Assembly: GCF_012932565.1 (NCBI RefSeq)
Contig: NZ_JABBYJ010000001.1
Span: forward strand, 2,666,001-2,730,000
DNA length: 64,000 nt
Direction: 5' to 3'
Origin: Sneathiella limimaris
Lineage (GTDB): Bacteria; Pseudomonadota; Alphaproteobacteria; Sneathiellales; Sneathiellaceae
Shown: positions 1 to 7,415 of the stretch, in pieces
Numbering within the stretch: position 1 is the stretch's first letter
Layout: each line of letters starts with the position of its first letter
Notes under the pieces: model-generated
Told to the model about the DNA's origin: nothing
Databases searched by the model: none
Seen by the model: only the letters and a program-made list of their open reading frames with translations
Position numbers and translations under genes: made by a program

Positions 1-770
1 TGCGCTCCCTTGAAGTGGAATTCGGCCCGAGCCAGTGCGAAGTGACGTTTGATCCGGCCCCGGCCCTGCAACAGGCAGACAATATGGTCACTTTCCGATC
101 CATGGTGAAGCAGGTCTGCCATCGCAACGGGCTTCATGCCACCTTCATGTGCCGTCCCCGCTTTGCAGATAGCATGGCCAGCGGCTGGCACCTGCATCAA
201 TCGCTTGTCGATGTGAAAACCGGCGAGAATAAATTCATGCCCAACGAAGGCTCTGATATCTCCGAACTTGGGCTCAACTGGATTGCTGGCCTGCTTGCCC
301 ATGCGCGTGAAAGCTGTCTTCTTTCGACCCCCACAATCAATGGATATAAACGCTACCGGCCTTTCACTCTTGCGCCAGACAGGATCCAGTGGGGTCGTGA
401 CAATCGCGGGGCCATGATCCGCTGCCTTGCTCGGCCAGGTGATCAGGCAAGCCGAATTGAAAACCGAATTGGGGAGCCTGCTGCCAACCCTTATCTTTAT
501 CTCGCCTCTCAAATTTTAAGCGGGATGGATGGGATTGAGCAAAACCTGCAAGCACCGGCGCCGGTTACCAACCCCTATTCATCTGATGCGGAAACCCTGC
601 CTGCCAGTCTGATCGATGCGCTGAACGCGTTCCGGGATGGAAATTTTTATGCCAATCAGCTGGGAGCTGATTTTGTCAGTTACCTTTCCACCTTAAAACA
701 GGCAGAATGGACCCGCTATCTCACAACCGTTTCCGAATGGGAGGAACGGGAATATTTTTCACTCTTCTAG
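1..770 (+). CDS. Glutamine synthetase family protein, C-terminal part (5' end outside window)
   Basis: Open reading frame already running at the left edge (frame begins at base 3) and ending with TAG at 768-770, so only about 255 C-terminal residues are visible. They match the catalytic half of the glutamine synthetase fold: the FGPSQCEV stretch, the H-L-H-Q-S metal/ATP-site segment, the GYKRYRP loop, and the RIENRIGEPAANPYLYLA segment with the conserved arginine and ANPYL motif. The family ligates ammonia or an amine to the gamma-carboxyl of glutamate using ATP. Whether this one is a true GlnA or a gamma-glutamyl-amine ligase cannot be told without the N-terminus. It is followed after 10 bases by the tautomerase gene, so the two are probably co-transcribed. 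Confidence 0.9.
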   Translation, partial: RSLEVEFGPSQCEVTFDPAPALQQADNMVTFRSMVKQVCHRNGLHATFMCRPRFADSMASGWHLHQSLVDVKTGENKFMPNEGSDISELGLNWIAGLLAHARESCLLSTPTINGYKRYRPFTLAPDRIQWGRDNRGAMIRCLARPGDQASRIENRIGEPAANPYLYLASQILSGMDGIEQNLQAPAPVTNPYSSDAETLPASLIDALNAFRDGNFYANQLGADFVSYLSTLKQAEWTRYLTTVSEWEEREYFSLF

Positions 771-780
771 GGAGACTTAA

Positions 781-1128
781 ATGCCCCATTTCGTAATCGA
801 ATATTCGCGGGAAGTCGAAAATCAGGCCGACATGGTCGACATTATGGATGTCACCTTTCAGGCAGGCCTGGATAGCGGCATCATGAATGCCAAGGATATC
901 AAGGTGCGCGCCCGCCCCTATGACTTTTTCAAACTGGTTGAGGATGGGCAGACATTCCTGCATGTCACCGTTTTTCTGCTGGATGGTCGAACGGATGAAG
1001 TGAAAGAAAATCTCGCCCTTTTGCTGAGGGAACGGCTGGCGGAGAAACTCCCTTCGGTCAGCAGCGTCAGCATTGATATCTGCGACATGAACCGGACAGC
1101 ATATAAAAAACGGGTCTTGGAGGGATAA
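781..1128 (+). CDS. 5-carboxymethyl-2-hydroxymuconate isomerase (CHMI) family tautomerase
   Basis: A 115-residue protein beginning Met-Pro-His-Phe. In the tautomerase superfamily the initiator Met is removed and Pro1 acts as the catalytic base, and that proline is present here. Length and the IEYSREVE, FLHVTVFLLDGR and DMNRTAYKKR segments fit the CHMI (HpaF) family, which acts in homoprotocatechuate meta-cleavage. A GGAGA ribosome site lies just before the ATG. The gene follows the glutamine synthetase gene closely and converges on a LigB-type dioxygenase gene. No other homoprotocatechuate gene is visible, so the true substrate may differ from that of HpaF. Confidence 0.85.
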   Translation: MPHFVIEYSREVENQADMVDIMDVTFQAGLDSGIMNAKDIKVRARPYDFFKLVEDGQTFLHVTVFLLDGRTDEVKENLALLLRERLAEKLPSVSSVSIDICDMNRTAYKKRVLEG

Positions 1129-1137
1129 CGCCCTCTG

Positions 1138-1923
1138 TTACCACAGATACATGCTGGACTGGACCCCGAGTATGGAGAGGGAAATTGCCTCTGTCGCCGC
1201 CCGTCCCGCGGCGCCATAGCAAACCTGAAGTGGCAGCAGATGCTCTTCACGTGGATGGCAAAACCGGGCGTAGGGCGCTTCATCCCAATTGATCAGCCGA
1301 TCCCGCCGTTCTGCCTCGCTCAATTCAGGACTTGTACAGGTCTCTTTGAGCCAGGCTTCGAAAGTCTGGTTCATGGTGGCAACCTCGCTGGTAGCCCCTG
1401 CCCCAAAAGCCCTCATATTATGAAAGGAAAAGCCCGATCCGATCACCAGCAGCCCTTCGGTTTCCAAACGTGCGATTGCCTGTCCCAGCCGGATATGATC
1501 TTCGGGGTCTAGGCTGGACAATTGGGACAGTTGCAGTACAGGGATATCCGCATCCGGATACATGATTTTGAGCGGGATAAACATCCCATGATCAAAACCG
1601 CGTTCTCTATCCTCGCCTACCGTAAAGCCCTCCTCTTCCAGGGCAGTCTTGAGTTCAGCCGCAAGAGCCGGGTTGCCCGCTGCGGGATATGTCAGCCTGT
1701 AGCTCTCCTCTGGAAAGCCGTAATAGTCATAGAAAAGATCAGGGTGTGGCGCGCTTAACAGAGTTGGGTTTTCCTCTTCCCAATGGGCGCTGACCACAAG
1801 AATGGCTTTGGGCTTTTCAAGTTTTCCCGCTATCTCTTGCAAGCAGGCGACCATTTCCTGATGGGATGGCTCTCCTAATACTGGCAAGGGGCCACCCCCA
1901 TGCGAAAGATACAAAACCCTCAT
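1138..1923 (-). CDS. Class III extradiol ring-cleavage dioxygenase (LigB / 4,5-DOPA dioxygenase family)
   Basis: About 261 residues. The start is placed at the ATG at 1923-1921 because GAGGAA lies 7 bases before it and the protein then opens with MRVLYLSHGGGP, the usual beginning of this family with its first metal-binding His. Further family marks are the SAHWEE segment (second His), FDHGMFIPLKIMYP, and IGSGFSFHNMR (third His region). LigB-type enzymes use non-haem iron or zinc to cleave catechol-like rings next to the hydroxyls; many bacterial members of this subgroup are annotated as 4,5-DOPA dioxygenase. A longer reading frame upstream to 1974 exists but adds residues not typical of the family. 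It converges on the CHMI-type gene. Confidence 0.88.
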   Translation of the reverse strand: MRVLYLSHGGGPLPVLGEPSHQEMVACLQEIAGKLEKPKAILVVSAHWEEENPTLLSAPHPDLFYDYYGFPEESYRLTYPAAGNPALAAELKTALEEEGFTVGEDRERGFDHGMFIPLKIMYPDADIPVLQLSQLSSLDPEDHIRLGQAIARLETEGLLVIGSGFSFHNMRAFGAGATSEVATMNQTFEAWLKETCTSPELSEAERRDRLINWDEAPYARFCHPREEHLLPLQVCYGAAGRAATEAISLSILGVQSSMYLW

Positions 1924-2003
1924 ATCGCATTCCTCTTTACTGGCGCCCCATTTGCTCAACTTCAAACGGTACATGTTTTCGAAGGCCAGTTAAAGGGTCA
2001 GGA

Positions 2004-2345
2004 TTACAAATACTTTTCTGGGGCAATAAAGTCACGCAAGGCCATTTGCCGGATACCAAACTCATGCAGATCCATAAGCGTAACACCTGTCAGATCGATT
2101 GAGCTCCAAACATTTGGTATTCCAACATTCCGTCGGCTTCTGCGGATTACTTGTTCTGCATGATGACTTGCCTCACTCAAGATAATTTTAGCAAGGCGTG
2201 AAATAGTCCCATGAGCTTGAGTGCTGGCATCAGTAACAGGTTGCGAATTCCAACTGGTTGCAACTGTTTGTCTGAATTCAGATAGATAAATCAAGAGTTG
2301 GTATAAATAATCCAAAGAGCAGGTCAAACGCGGATAATTGACCAA
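2004..2345 (-). CDS. Doubtful hypothetical protein
   Basis: Frame of 113 codons with only a TTG start at 2345 and a poor ribosome site; an in-frame TAA lies 27 bases upstream (2372-2370). I recognise no domain. It lies downstream of and in the same direction as another unrecognised gene (2398-3036) in a stretch that looks lower in G+C than its neighbours. The region could be a decayed gene or non-coding. Kept only because the alternative is a 470-bp gap. Confidence 0.25.
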   Translation of the reverse strand: MVNYPRLTCSLDYLYQLLIYLSEFRQTVATSWNSQPVTDASTQAHGTISRLAKIILSEASHHAEQVIRRSRRNVGIPNVWSSIDLTGVTLMDLHEFGIRQMALRDFIAPEKYL

Positions 2346-2397
2346 GCCCCCTAAGGCCTTCGAGTTCCCTTAGAACCCTGGTAATCTCGCTCTCAGA

Positions 2398-3036
2398 TTA
2401 GTTGGATAGCGTTATCTGTGCCTGAGCCCTGCTTCTTAAATCGCTAAGCTCAATGATCTCCAGTTCAACTCTCCTGAGATCTGAGGAAATAAAAGAAAGG
2501 TCACCGATCCGCATAAAAGGATCATGCCTGGCGTCAGACATAAACAAGAAAAACAGACATTTAGGATCAAGCCGCATGAGTCTCTGGGCCCAGCTCGTCA
2601 AATTATCCAGGAGCGTCAGCGCGACCTTTCTTGTAAAGTCTTTTGCGGGTTGCGGACGGTTTACCAAATTTGCGCTATTGAGAATTTTTAACCCATCAAG
2701 AACGGGAAACCCGTTTGAAATCATCCTTGCAAACTGGAATTCAACACCGGGCATTGCCACAGTTCCCAGAGGTTGGGCTGCCACGTCCTCTGCAAACTCC
2801 TCAGAAAAATCCACAGCCAATGAGGTTGCATGTCCATATGCAGCGAGCATGAAATCGTTACTATTTGGGTTAAATAACTCAGGAGGGAGGACCCTTTGGC
2901 CATCGAGGTAGGTTTTTAACGCCTGACGCGACAGTTGGTATTGCTGTTCCGAAAGAAATATACTTTGCCAGTTTATTTGGTCGAACCAGGCTTGATCTCT
3001 AAATCTTGCAGCTTCTGACAGATTGACCATGTCCAT
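2398..3036 (-). CDS. Hypothetical protein, no recognised domain
   Basis: About 212 residues from the ATG at 3036-3034, which has an AAGGA-like sequence close upstream; a TTG four codons earlier and an ATG two codons later are also possible. The protein is acidic and probably soluble, with no signal peptide or membrane segment; a stretch near LFFLFMSD is hydrophobic but short. I do not recognise the family. Codon composition appears poorer in G+C than the flanking dioxygenase and phosphodiesterase genes, which fits recent acquisition but is only an eye estimate. No operon partner with known function is adjacent. Confidence 0.6.
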   Translation of the reverse strand: MDMVNLSEAARFRDQAWFDQINWQSIFLSEQQYQLSRQALKTYLDGQRVLPPELFNPNSNDFMLAAYGHATSLAVDFSEEFAEDVAAQPLGTVAMPGVEFQFARMISNGFPVLDGLKILNSANLVNRPQPAKDFTRKVALTLLDNLTSWAQRLMRLDPKCLFFLFMSDARHDPFMRIGDLSFISSDLRRVELEIIELSDLRSRAQAQITLSN

Positions 3037-3138
3037 ATCCTTACTCAAAAGTCTGGATATGGCGTGACCTCCGTCAAATACAATCTTAAATTGTATTTAA
3101 TATTATTATTCTACCAGAAATTTTTGAACTGCTATGAC

Positions 3139-5220
3139 TTAGCCGCTAGCGGTGCTCAACTGGAAGACATTTACCGATGCCTCTTCTTCCGGCACAAAAT
3201 CCGCATTCACAATATGCTCTATTTCAGCGTGCGGAACTGGTTTTCCGAAGAAATATCCTTGCGCTTCCTGACAGCCATACTGACGAAGAAAAGCCAGATC
3301 TTCATCATCCTCAACCCCTTCGGCGAGGGCTTTCATTTTCAAGCCGTGTGCTAGAACGATGGTGGCGCGCGCGATAGCGGAGGATTGCTCATTGGCAGAG
3401 ACGCCACTAATGAAGGATCGATCGATCTTGATCTTGTCAAACGGGAAGGTTTGCAACATGGACAAAGAAGAATAGCCCGTACCGAAGTCATCCATGGCAA
3501 TGGAAATGCCGAGCTGCTTCAACTGACGAACGATATTCAGCGTATGATGATGATCATCAATGATACTGGTTTCCGTAATTTCCAGCTCTAGCCGTTTGGC
3601 ATCAAGACCCGTCCGGCCCAGAATGTCCAGAATTGTAATTGGTAACTCGTTTGAGGCCAGCTGTGCTGTTGCAACGTTCACAGCAATCTTATAGGGCCGT
3701 TTCCACTGGCTGGCGGCTTCACACGCTGTGCGCAGAACCCATTCACCAATTGGCACAATCAGACCTGTTTCCTCTGCAATCGGGATGAACTGATCCGGCG
3801 GTACCATGCCCCGTTCTGGATGATGCCAGCGGATCAGGACCTCAAAACCGATAAGGTTACCGGTCGGAACATCAATCTGTGGCTGGTAGAAAAGATCCAG
3901 TTCGTTCCGTTCAATCGCATACCGCAGATCCATTGAGAGAATGCTGCGAGAGCGATTATTTTCATCAATTGATGGATCATAGAAAACAATCTTCCGGGTT
4001 TTCGCCTGCTCCGCCCGACCAAGCGCCAGCTCAGCCTGAACCAAAAGATCCTGCGGCGTATGGTTGGACATCGGGTGAAGAGCAACCCCACAGCGGAAAT
4101 CCACTGTAAACTCGCGGTCATTTGCAAAGTATGGACGCTTGAACTCTTCTTCCATACGGCTAACGAATTCCATCACCTGTTTTTTATTGCTGACCTTAGT
4201 CATGGCAATCAACAGGCTGTCTCCCCGGCCCTTGGCCAGGTAATATCCCTCGCCAGTGATGGTTGCAAGGCGGCTCGCCATGGTTTTTAAAACAGAGTCG
4301 CTTACGGCTTGACCATGAACATTGCGAATTTCCCAAAGTCCATCCAACTCGACCATCAACAAGGCCAGTTTCAAGCCATTTTCCTCAGCCAGCACCAGTT
4401 TGGAGCTTTGCGACTGCAGAAGGAAATCATAGCTTGGAAGGCCCGTCAGGCTGTCATGGTGGGACAGATGGTGAAAATATTCCTCATTTTCGGCTTTGGT
4501 CTTGTTATCCAGCATATTGATGGAAAAGCCAGAGCCCAGGACCAATGCCATCAAGCCAACGACACCAAATGCCAGTGTGATGTCAGAGAATGAACTCTGC
4601 GGCACAAAAATGGTTGGATCAGGGACAATCTGCATGGCACCCATGGCGGTGAAATGCATGGTGGCAATTGCCAGACTTAATGTAACCGGGCCGAAATACT
4701 TACAATAGCGGGTAACTGGCCGGGCAACCCGGTTGAAAGCAAGAGCGCCAAATCCCATACCCAAAATAACGGACCAGGCAACTAGCGTAGGGTCCCAGTT
4801 GATGGTCCCCGCAATAAGGTAGGCTTTCATCCCCAGATAATGCATGGAGATAATGCCAAGACCAACAACGGCGCCGCCAATTTCGATGAGAACGCTTTTG
4901 CGCGTCCATGAAGACAGCGCAAAACCAAACATACAAACAACAACGGAAAGAAACAGGGAGGCTGCCGTCAAAATCGGCTCATACCCGTGATAAAGCGGCG
5001 GATTGAAACCGATCATGGCAACAAAATGGGTTGTCCAGATGGTGCAGCCACCTGTCACGCCTGAAATAAAAATCCAGTGAAATTTTTTGGCGCCTTCGCT
5101 GAAGCGGGTCCGACTGTAAAGCCGCATGGTGACAGTGGAGCCGATCGCGCACACAAGAACTGCTAATGCTACGAAGTAATAGTTGTGCTCATTCGCCAGG
5201 CAAGAAAGAACTTCAATCAT
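3139..5220 (-). CDS. MHYT sensor - degenerate GGDEF - EAL cyclic-di-GMP phosphodiesterase
   Basis: A 693-residue inner-membrane protein. Residues about 8-235 are an MHYT sensor with seven membrane segments, including the His-containing THFVAM, SMHYLGM and TMHFTAMGAM motifs thought to bind copper and sense O2, CO or NO. A GGDEF domain follows (about 255-410) in which the signature reads RGDSL, so cyclase activity should be lost. The EAL domain (about 430-675) keeps the catalytic set: EVLIR in place of EALIR, LEITET, DDFGTGYSSL, KIDRSFI, EGVE and QGYFFGKP. The likely activity is c-di-GMP hydrolysis controlled by a gas or redox signal. The EVL variant occurs in active members. The gene is monocistronic with a repeat array upstream of its start. 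Confidence 0.93.
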   Translation of the reverse strand: MIEVLSCLANEHNYYFVALAVLVCAIGSTVTMRLYSRTRFSEGAKKFHWIFISGVTGGCTIWTTHFVAMIGFNPPLYHGYEPILTAASLFLSVVVCMFGFALSSWTRKSVLIEIGGAVVGLGIISMHYLGMKAYLIAGTINWDPTLVAWSVILGMGFGALAFNRVARPVTRYCKYFGPVTLSLAIATMHFTAMGAMQIVPDPTIFVPQSSFSDITLAFGVVGLMALVLGSGFSINMLDNKTKAENEEYFHHLSHHDSLTGLPSYDFLLQSQSSKLVLAEENGLKLALLMVELDGLWEIRNVHGQAVSDSVLKTMASRLATITGEGYYLAKGRGDSLLIAMTKVSNKKQVMEFVSRMEEEFKRPYFANDREFTVDFRCGVALHPMSNHTPQDLLVQAELALGRAEQAKTRKIVFYDPSIDENNRSRSILSMDLRYAIERNELDLFYQPQIDVPTGNLIGFEVLIRWHHPERGMVPPDQFIPIAEETGLIVPIGEWVLRTACEAASQWKRPYKIAVNVATAQLASNELPITILDILGRTGLDAKRLELEITETSIIDDHHHTLNIVRQLKQLGISIAMDDFGTGYSSLSMLQTFPFDKIKIDRSFISGVSANEQSSAIARATIVLAHGLKMKALAEGVEDDEDLAFLRQYGCQEAQGYFFGKPVPHAEIEHIVNADFVPEEEASVNVFQLSTASG

Positions 5221-5382
5221 ACTACACTCAAATCAACCACTCTGTTACTGCCTGGATCGGATTATCAAGTAATCACTCTCAAGCACATCACGCTTCTGAA
5301 ATCGTCAGACATCCATCCGTCCAACCTATCCCAAAAGTGGTAAGCTAAAGGTTAAATAACGCAAAAAAATGTTGGCAAATTT
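5221..5382. other. Intergenic: 5' region of the phosphodiesterase gene
   Basis: No gene. It holds the untranslated leader and presumably the promoter of the leftward phosphodiesterase gene; I could not pick a convincing -35/-10 pair. It becomes A+T-rich towards the repeat array. Confidence 0.5.
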
Positions 5383-5560
5383 TACGAATTACGCAACGAA
5401 CGCGACTAAAAACGCAACGAAACAAAAACTGATCACGCAACAAATATTTACGGGGAACTCAACGAAATCAGAACTAATTACGCAACAAACTAGGCATACC
5501 GGTATGCAATAAACGCGAACTGATTAAGCAACTCTTTTACGCTACTGATTACTCAACTGA
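5383..5560. repeat. Iteron-like tandem array: eight 18-bp direct repeats, 21-25 bp apart
   Basis: Eight imperfect copies of AACTGATTACGCAACRAA lie head to tail, starting at 5383, 5404, 5427, 5449, 5472, 5496, 5518 and 5543. The core (GCAAC, with TCAAC or GCAAT variants) recurs at 5393, 5414, 5437, 5459, 5482, 5506, 5528 and 5553, giving steps of 21, 23, 22, 23, 24, 22 and 25 bp, so copies fall on about the same face of the helix. An A+T-rich stretch (5575-5700) follows. This is the design of plasmid iterons or of a co-operative operator array. No rep or par gene is in view, so an operator for the divergent phosphodiesterase and hydrolase genes is as likely. Confidence 0.85.
5494..5507. repeat. 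Perfect 14-bp palindrome inside repeat six
   Basis: GCATACCGGTATGC reads the same on both strands and is centred at 5500/5501. It overlaps the sixth and most divergent copy of the array, which may mean that copy was altered to make a second, dyad-symmetric binding site. Confidence 0.8.
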
Positions 5561-5774
5561 GGGGAGTTATAGCGGGGGTTTTGCCAAAAACTCGTAAAAA
5601 TAAAAATACAATTTTAGGCAAATGTTTTCCGTCTCTCAAAAGCCTTGAATTCTGGGACTTTTAGCTTCGAAAAAAATTTGAAAAAATTTGAAAACAACTG
5701 CTTTTGTGATGCTGATCCTTGCCAAACAGGGCCGTTTTGACGTTCTATTAATGCGATTGGAGTGGAGGTTGGTG

Positions 5775-6884
5775 ATGAAGATTCTGAAATCTCTGGTGAT
5801 AGGGCTTGCCCTGATCCTCAGTGCCTGTTCTGGCATGAAGGAAACAGCTGAATTTGATCCAACGGCTCCGAATGCCCATCACACGCCGACGGGATTTCGG
5901 AACCTCTATGTAGATGACAGTCAAAAATCCGGTTTTTTTGATTTTTTATTTAAAGTTCGCTTTGCTGAAGATTGGCCCGATGAGGATCTCCTCAAAGAAA
6001 ATCCACCCATCGCCCGGACCGAAGTTGACTTAAGCAAACTCAAAGATCCGCCGGCCGATCTCTTGCAGGTCACCTGGATTGGCCATTCTACTCTGCTTAT
6101 TCAGTATGACGGCCTAAATGTCTTGACCGACCCCATGTTCTCGGACCGGGCATCACCTGTCTCCTTTGCCGGTCCGTTGCGCTATACGGATCCCGCCATC
6201 TCCATTGAGGACCTGCCGCCCATTGATGCGATTGTCATCAGCCACAACCATTATGACCATATGGATGAAGACACCATCGCTGCCATTGGCAATTCTGCGC
6301 ATTGGCTGGTCCCGCTTGGTAATAAGGCTTTACTGGAAACCAATGGGGTCACCAATGTCACCGAACTGGACTGGTGGCAAAAAGCAACTCTTCGGGATGT
6401 GACCCTCACCCTTACTCCAACTCAACACTGGTCAGGCCGGGGCCTTTTCGACCGATTTGAAACTTTGTGGGGCTCCTGGGCCATCCAGTTTCCAAAGGCC
6501 GATGTCAATTTGTGGTTTGGCGGGGATACCGGGTATAACGATGTCCAGTTCAAGCAGATCGGGAACAGACTGGGCCCCTTTAACCTCTCCTTCATTCCAG
6601 TTGGCGCCTATGAGCCCCGTTGGTTCATGAAAAAATCCCATGTGAACCCGGCCGAAGCTGTCCAGATCCATCAGGATATTCGCTCCCAATCCTCTATCGG
6701 TATTCACTGGGGGACGTTTGTTCTGACAACTGAAAAAGTCACTGAGCCGCCTGTCGCCTTGAAGCAAGCTGTTAAGGAAGCCGGATTGCCAGAAGATGCA
6801 TTTATTACCCTACCAATCGGGGGAATGAAGCAGCTCGACCCCATAGAAAACCCCAGAAATCCGCTTACAACGGCAAATAAATAG
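5775..6884 (+). CDS. Lipoprotein metallo-beta-lactamase-fold hydrolase (NAPE-PLD/UlaG-like)
   Basis: About 369 residues from the ATG at 5775, chosen because GGAGG lies 7 bases upstream and the product then starts with a lipoprotein signal peptide (MKILKSLVIGLALILSAC) ending in an LSAC lipobox. The mature part carries the fold's metal-ligand motif HNHYDHMD, a preceding TWIGHSTLLIQYDG strand and TDPMFSDRASP, then GGDTGY, HVNPAEAVQIH and GIHWGTF. These fit the NAPE-phospholipase D/UlaG branch, which hydrolyses phosphodiesters or lactones; the substrate is unknown. The lipobox suggests a periplasmic, outer-membrane-anchored enzyme. The repeat array lies between it and the divergent phosphodiesterase gene. 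Confidence 0.88.
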   Translation: MKILKSLVIGLALILSACSGMKETAEFDPTAPNAHHTPTGFRNLYVDDSQKSGFFDFLFKVRFAEDWPDEDLLKENPPIARTEVDLSKLKDPPADLLQVTWIGHSTLLIQYDGLNVLTDPMFSDRASPVSFAGPLRYTDPAISIEDLPPIDAIVISHNHYDHMDEDTIAAIGNSAHWLVPLGNKALLETNGVTNVTELDWWQKATLRDVTLTLTPTQHWSGRGLFDRFETLWGSWAIQFPKADVNLWFGGDTGYNDVQFKQIGNRLGPFNLSFIPVGAYEPRWFMKKSHVNPAEAVQIHQDIRSQSSIGIHWGTFVLTTEKVTEPPVALKQAVKEAGLPEDAFITLPIGGMKQLDPIENPRNPLTTANK

Positions 6885-7203
6885 TATTTTATAACTTTTT
6901 TCTCATAAAAAGGTTGAATTGCAATTCCCCTCTCCCCATCTGCCTTGTTCTTGCAGGAAGTTGGGGGAGAAAACCTCCTGGGGAAACGCATCCAGAAAAT
7001 CGAGGGGACCACTCCTCAAGCGGCAACTCTGTCCGTTGACCAAGCCAAGGAGCTATCGACCTTGGTGACCTCAAGGGACTGTGTTGGTCGTTTTCTGGTG
7101 GAATTGTTCTCTTCTCACACGTCTTTTGGCGATAAAAGAAGTGGACCCTACCAGCCGATCTTCAAAACAATCGCAATTGCAATACCAACGATATCGATCT
7201 ATC
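6885..7203. other. Gene-free stretch with several short dyads
   Basis: No convincing coding sequence on either strand. Short inverted repeats are present: GGAG-AAAA-CTCC near 6967, CCAAGG with CCTTGG around 7045-7065, and TCTTTT with AAAAGA around 7121-7138. They do not match RNase P, SRP, 6S or tmRNA. It may be an RNA, a decayed gene, or plain spacer. Confidence 0.4.
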
Positions 7204-7299
7204 GCCGGTGATGCAGACTTGTATGAACTCTTGAACAAAAATTGAGAAAAAGGTTCCCAACGGGAACCAAAGTAAGGGGCAAGTCCCCGCATCACCGGC
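7204..7299. repeat. 96-bp element bounded by perfect 11-bp inverted repeats
   Basis: GCCGGTGATGC at 7204-7214 and its exact complement GCATCACCGGC at 7289-7299 enclose two further perfect hairpins: GGTTCCC-AAC-GGGAACC at 7252-7268 and GGGG-CAAGT-CCCC at 7276-7288, the latter abutting the right arm. The flanking triplets are both ATC (7201-7203 and 7300-7302), as a 3-bp target duplication would give. It could be a small non-autonomous mobile element or a structured RNA gene. I do not recognise a named family. Confidence 0.7.
7246..7268 (-). terminator. Rho-independent terminator, minus strand, inside the 96-bp element
   Basis: Read leftwards the GGTTCCC-GTT-GGGAACC hairpin is followed directly by TTTTT, a textbook terminator. 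It would end a transcript entering from the right, making an RNA of roughly 60 bases if it starts near 7310. Confidence 0.6.
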
Positions 7300-7415
7300 A
7301 TCTTAGCCATTATTGTGATGAAAAAATCTGAAATTTGCTGGACTGATATGCAATCCTCCAGCCTTAACCCTAAATCTGAACGCCCCTTGCCAAGCCATTC
7401 GCTTTGCGAGGTTTT

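Noticed and set aside
2004-3036. One gene split by a frameshift
   Set aside because: The two minus-strand frames differ and are separated by about 50 bases with stops; without a known full-length homologue there is no ground to join them.
5383-5560. CRISPR array
   Set aside because: The repeats are imperfect 18-bp units with 3-7 bp between them; no spacer-sized unique sequences and no cas genes.
7204-7299. tRNA or tmRNA gene
   Set aside because: The 11-bp outer stem is too long for an acceptor stem, there is no GTTCGA-type T-loop, and the length and inner stems do not fold into a cloverleaf.
7071-7310. 79-codon ORF on the minus strand across the 96-bp element
   Set aside because: No ribosome site, it runs through a terminator hairpin, and the protein resembles no family; the hairpins explain the sequence better.
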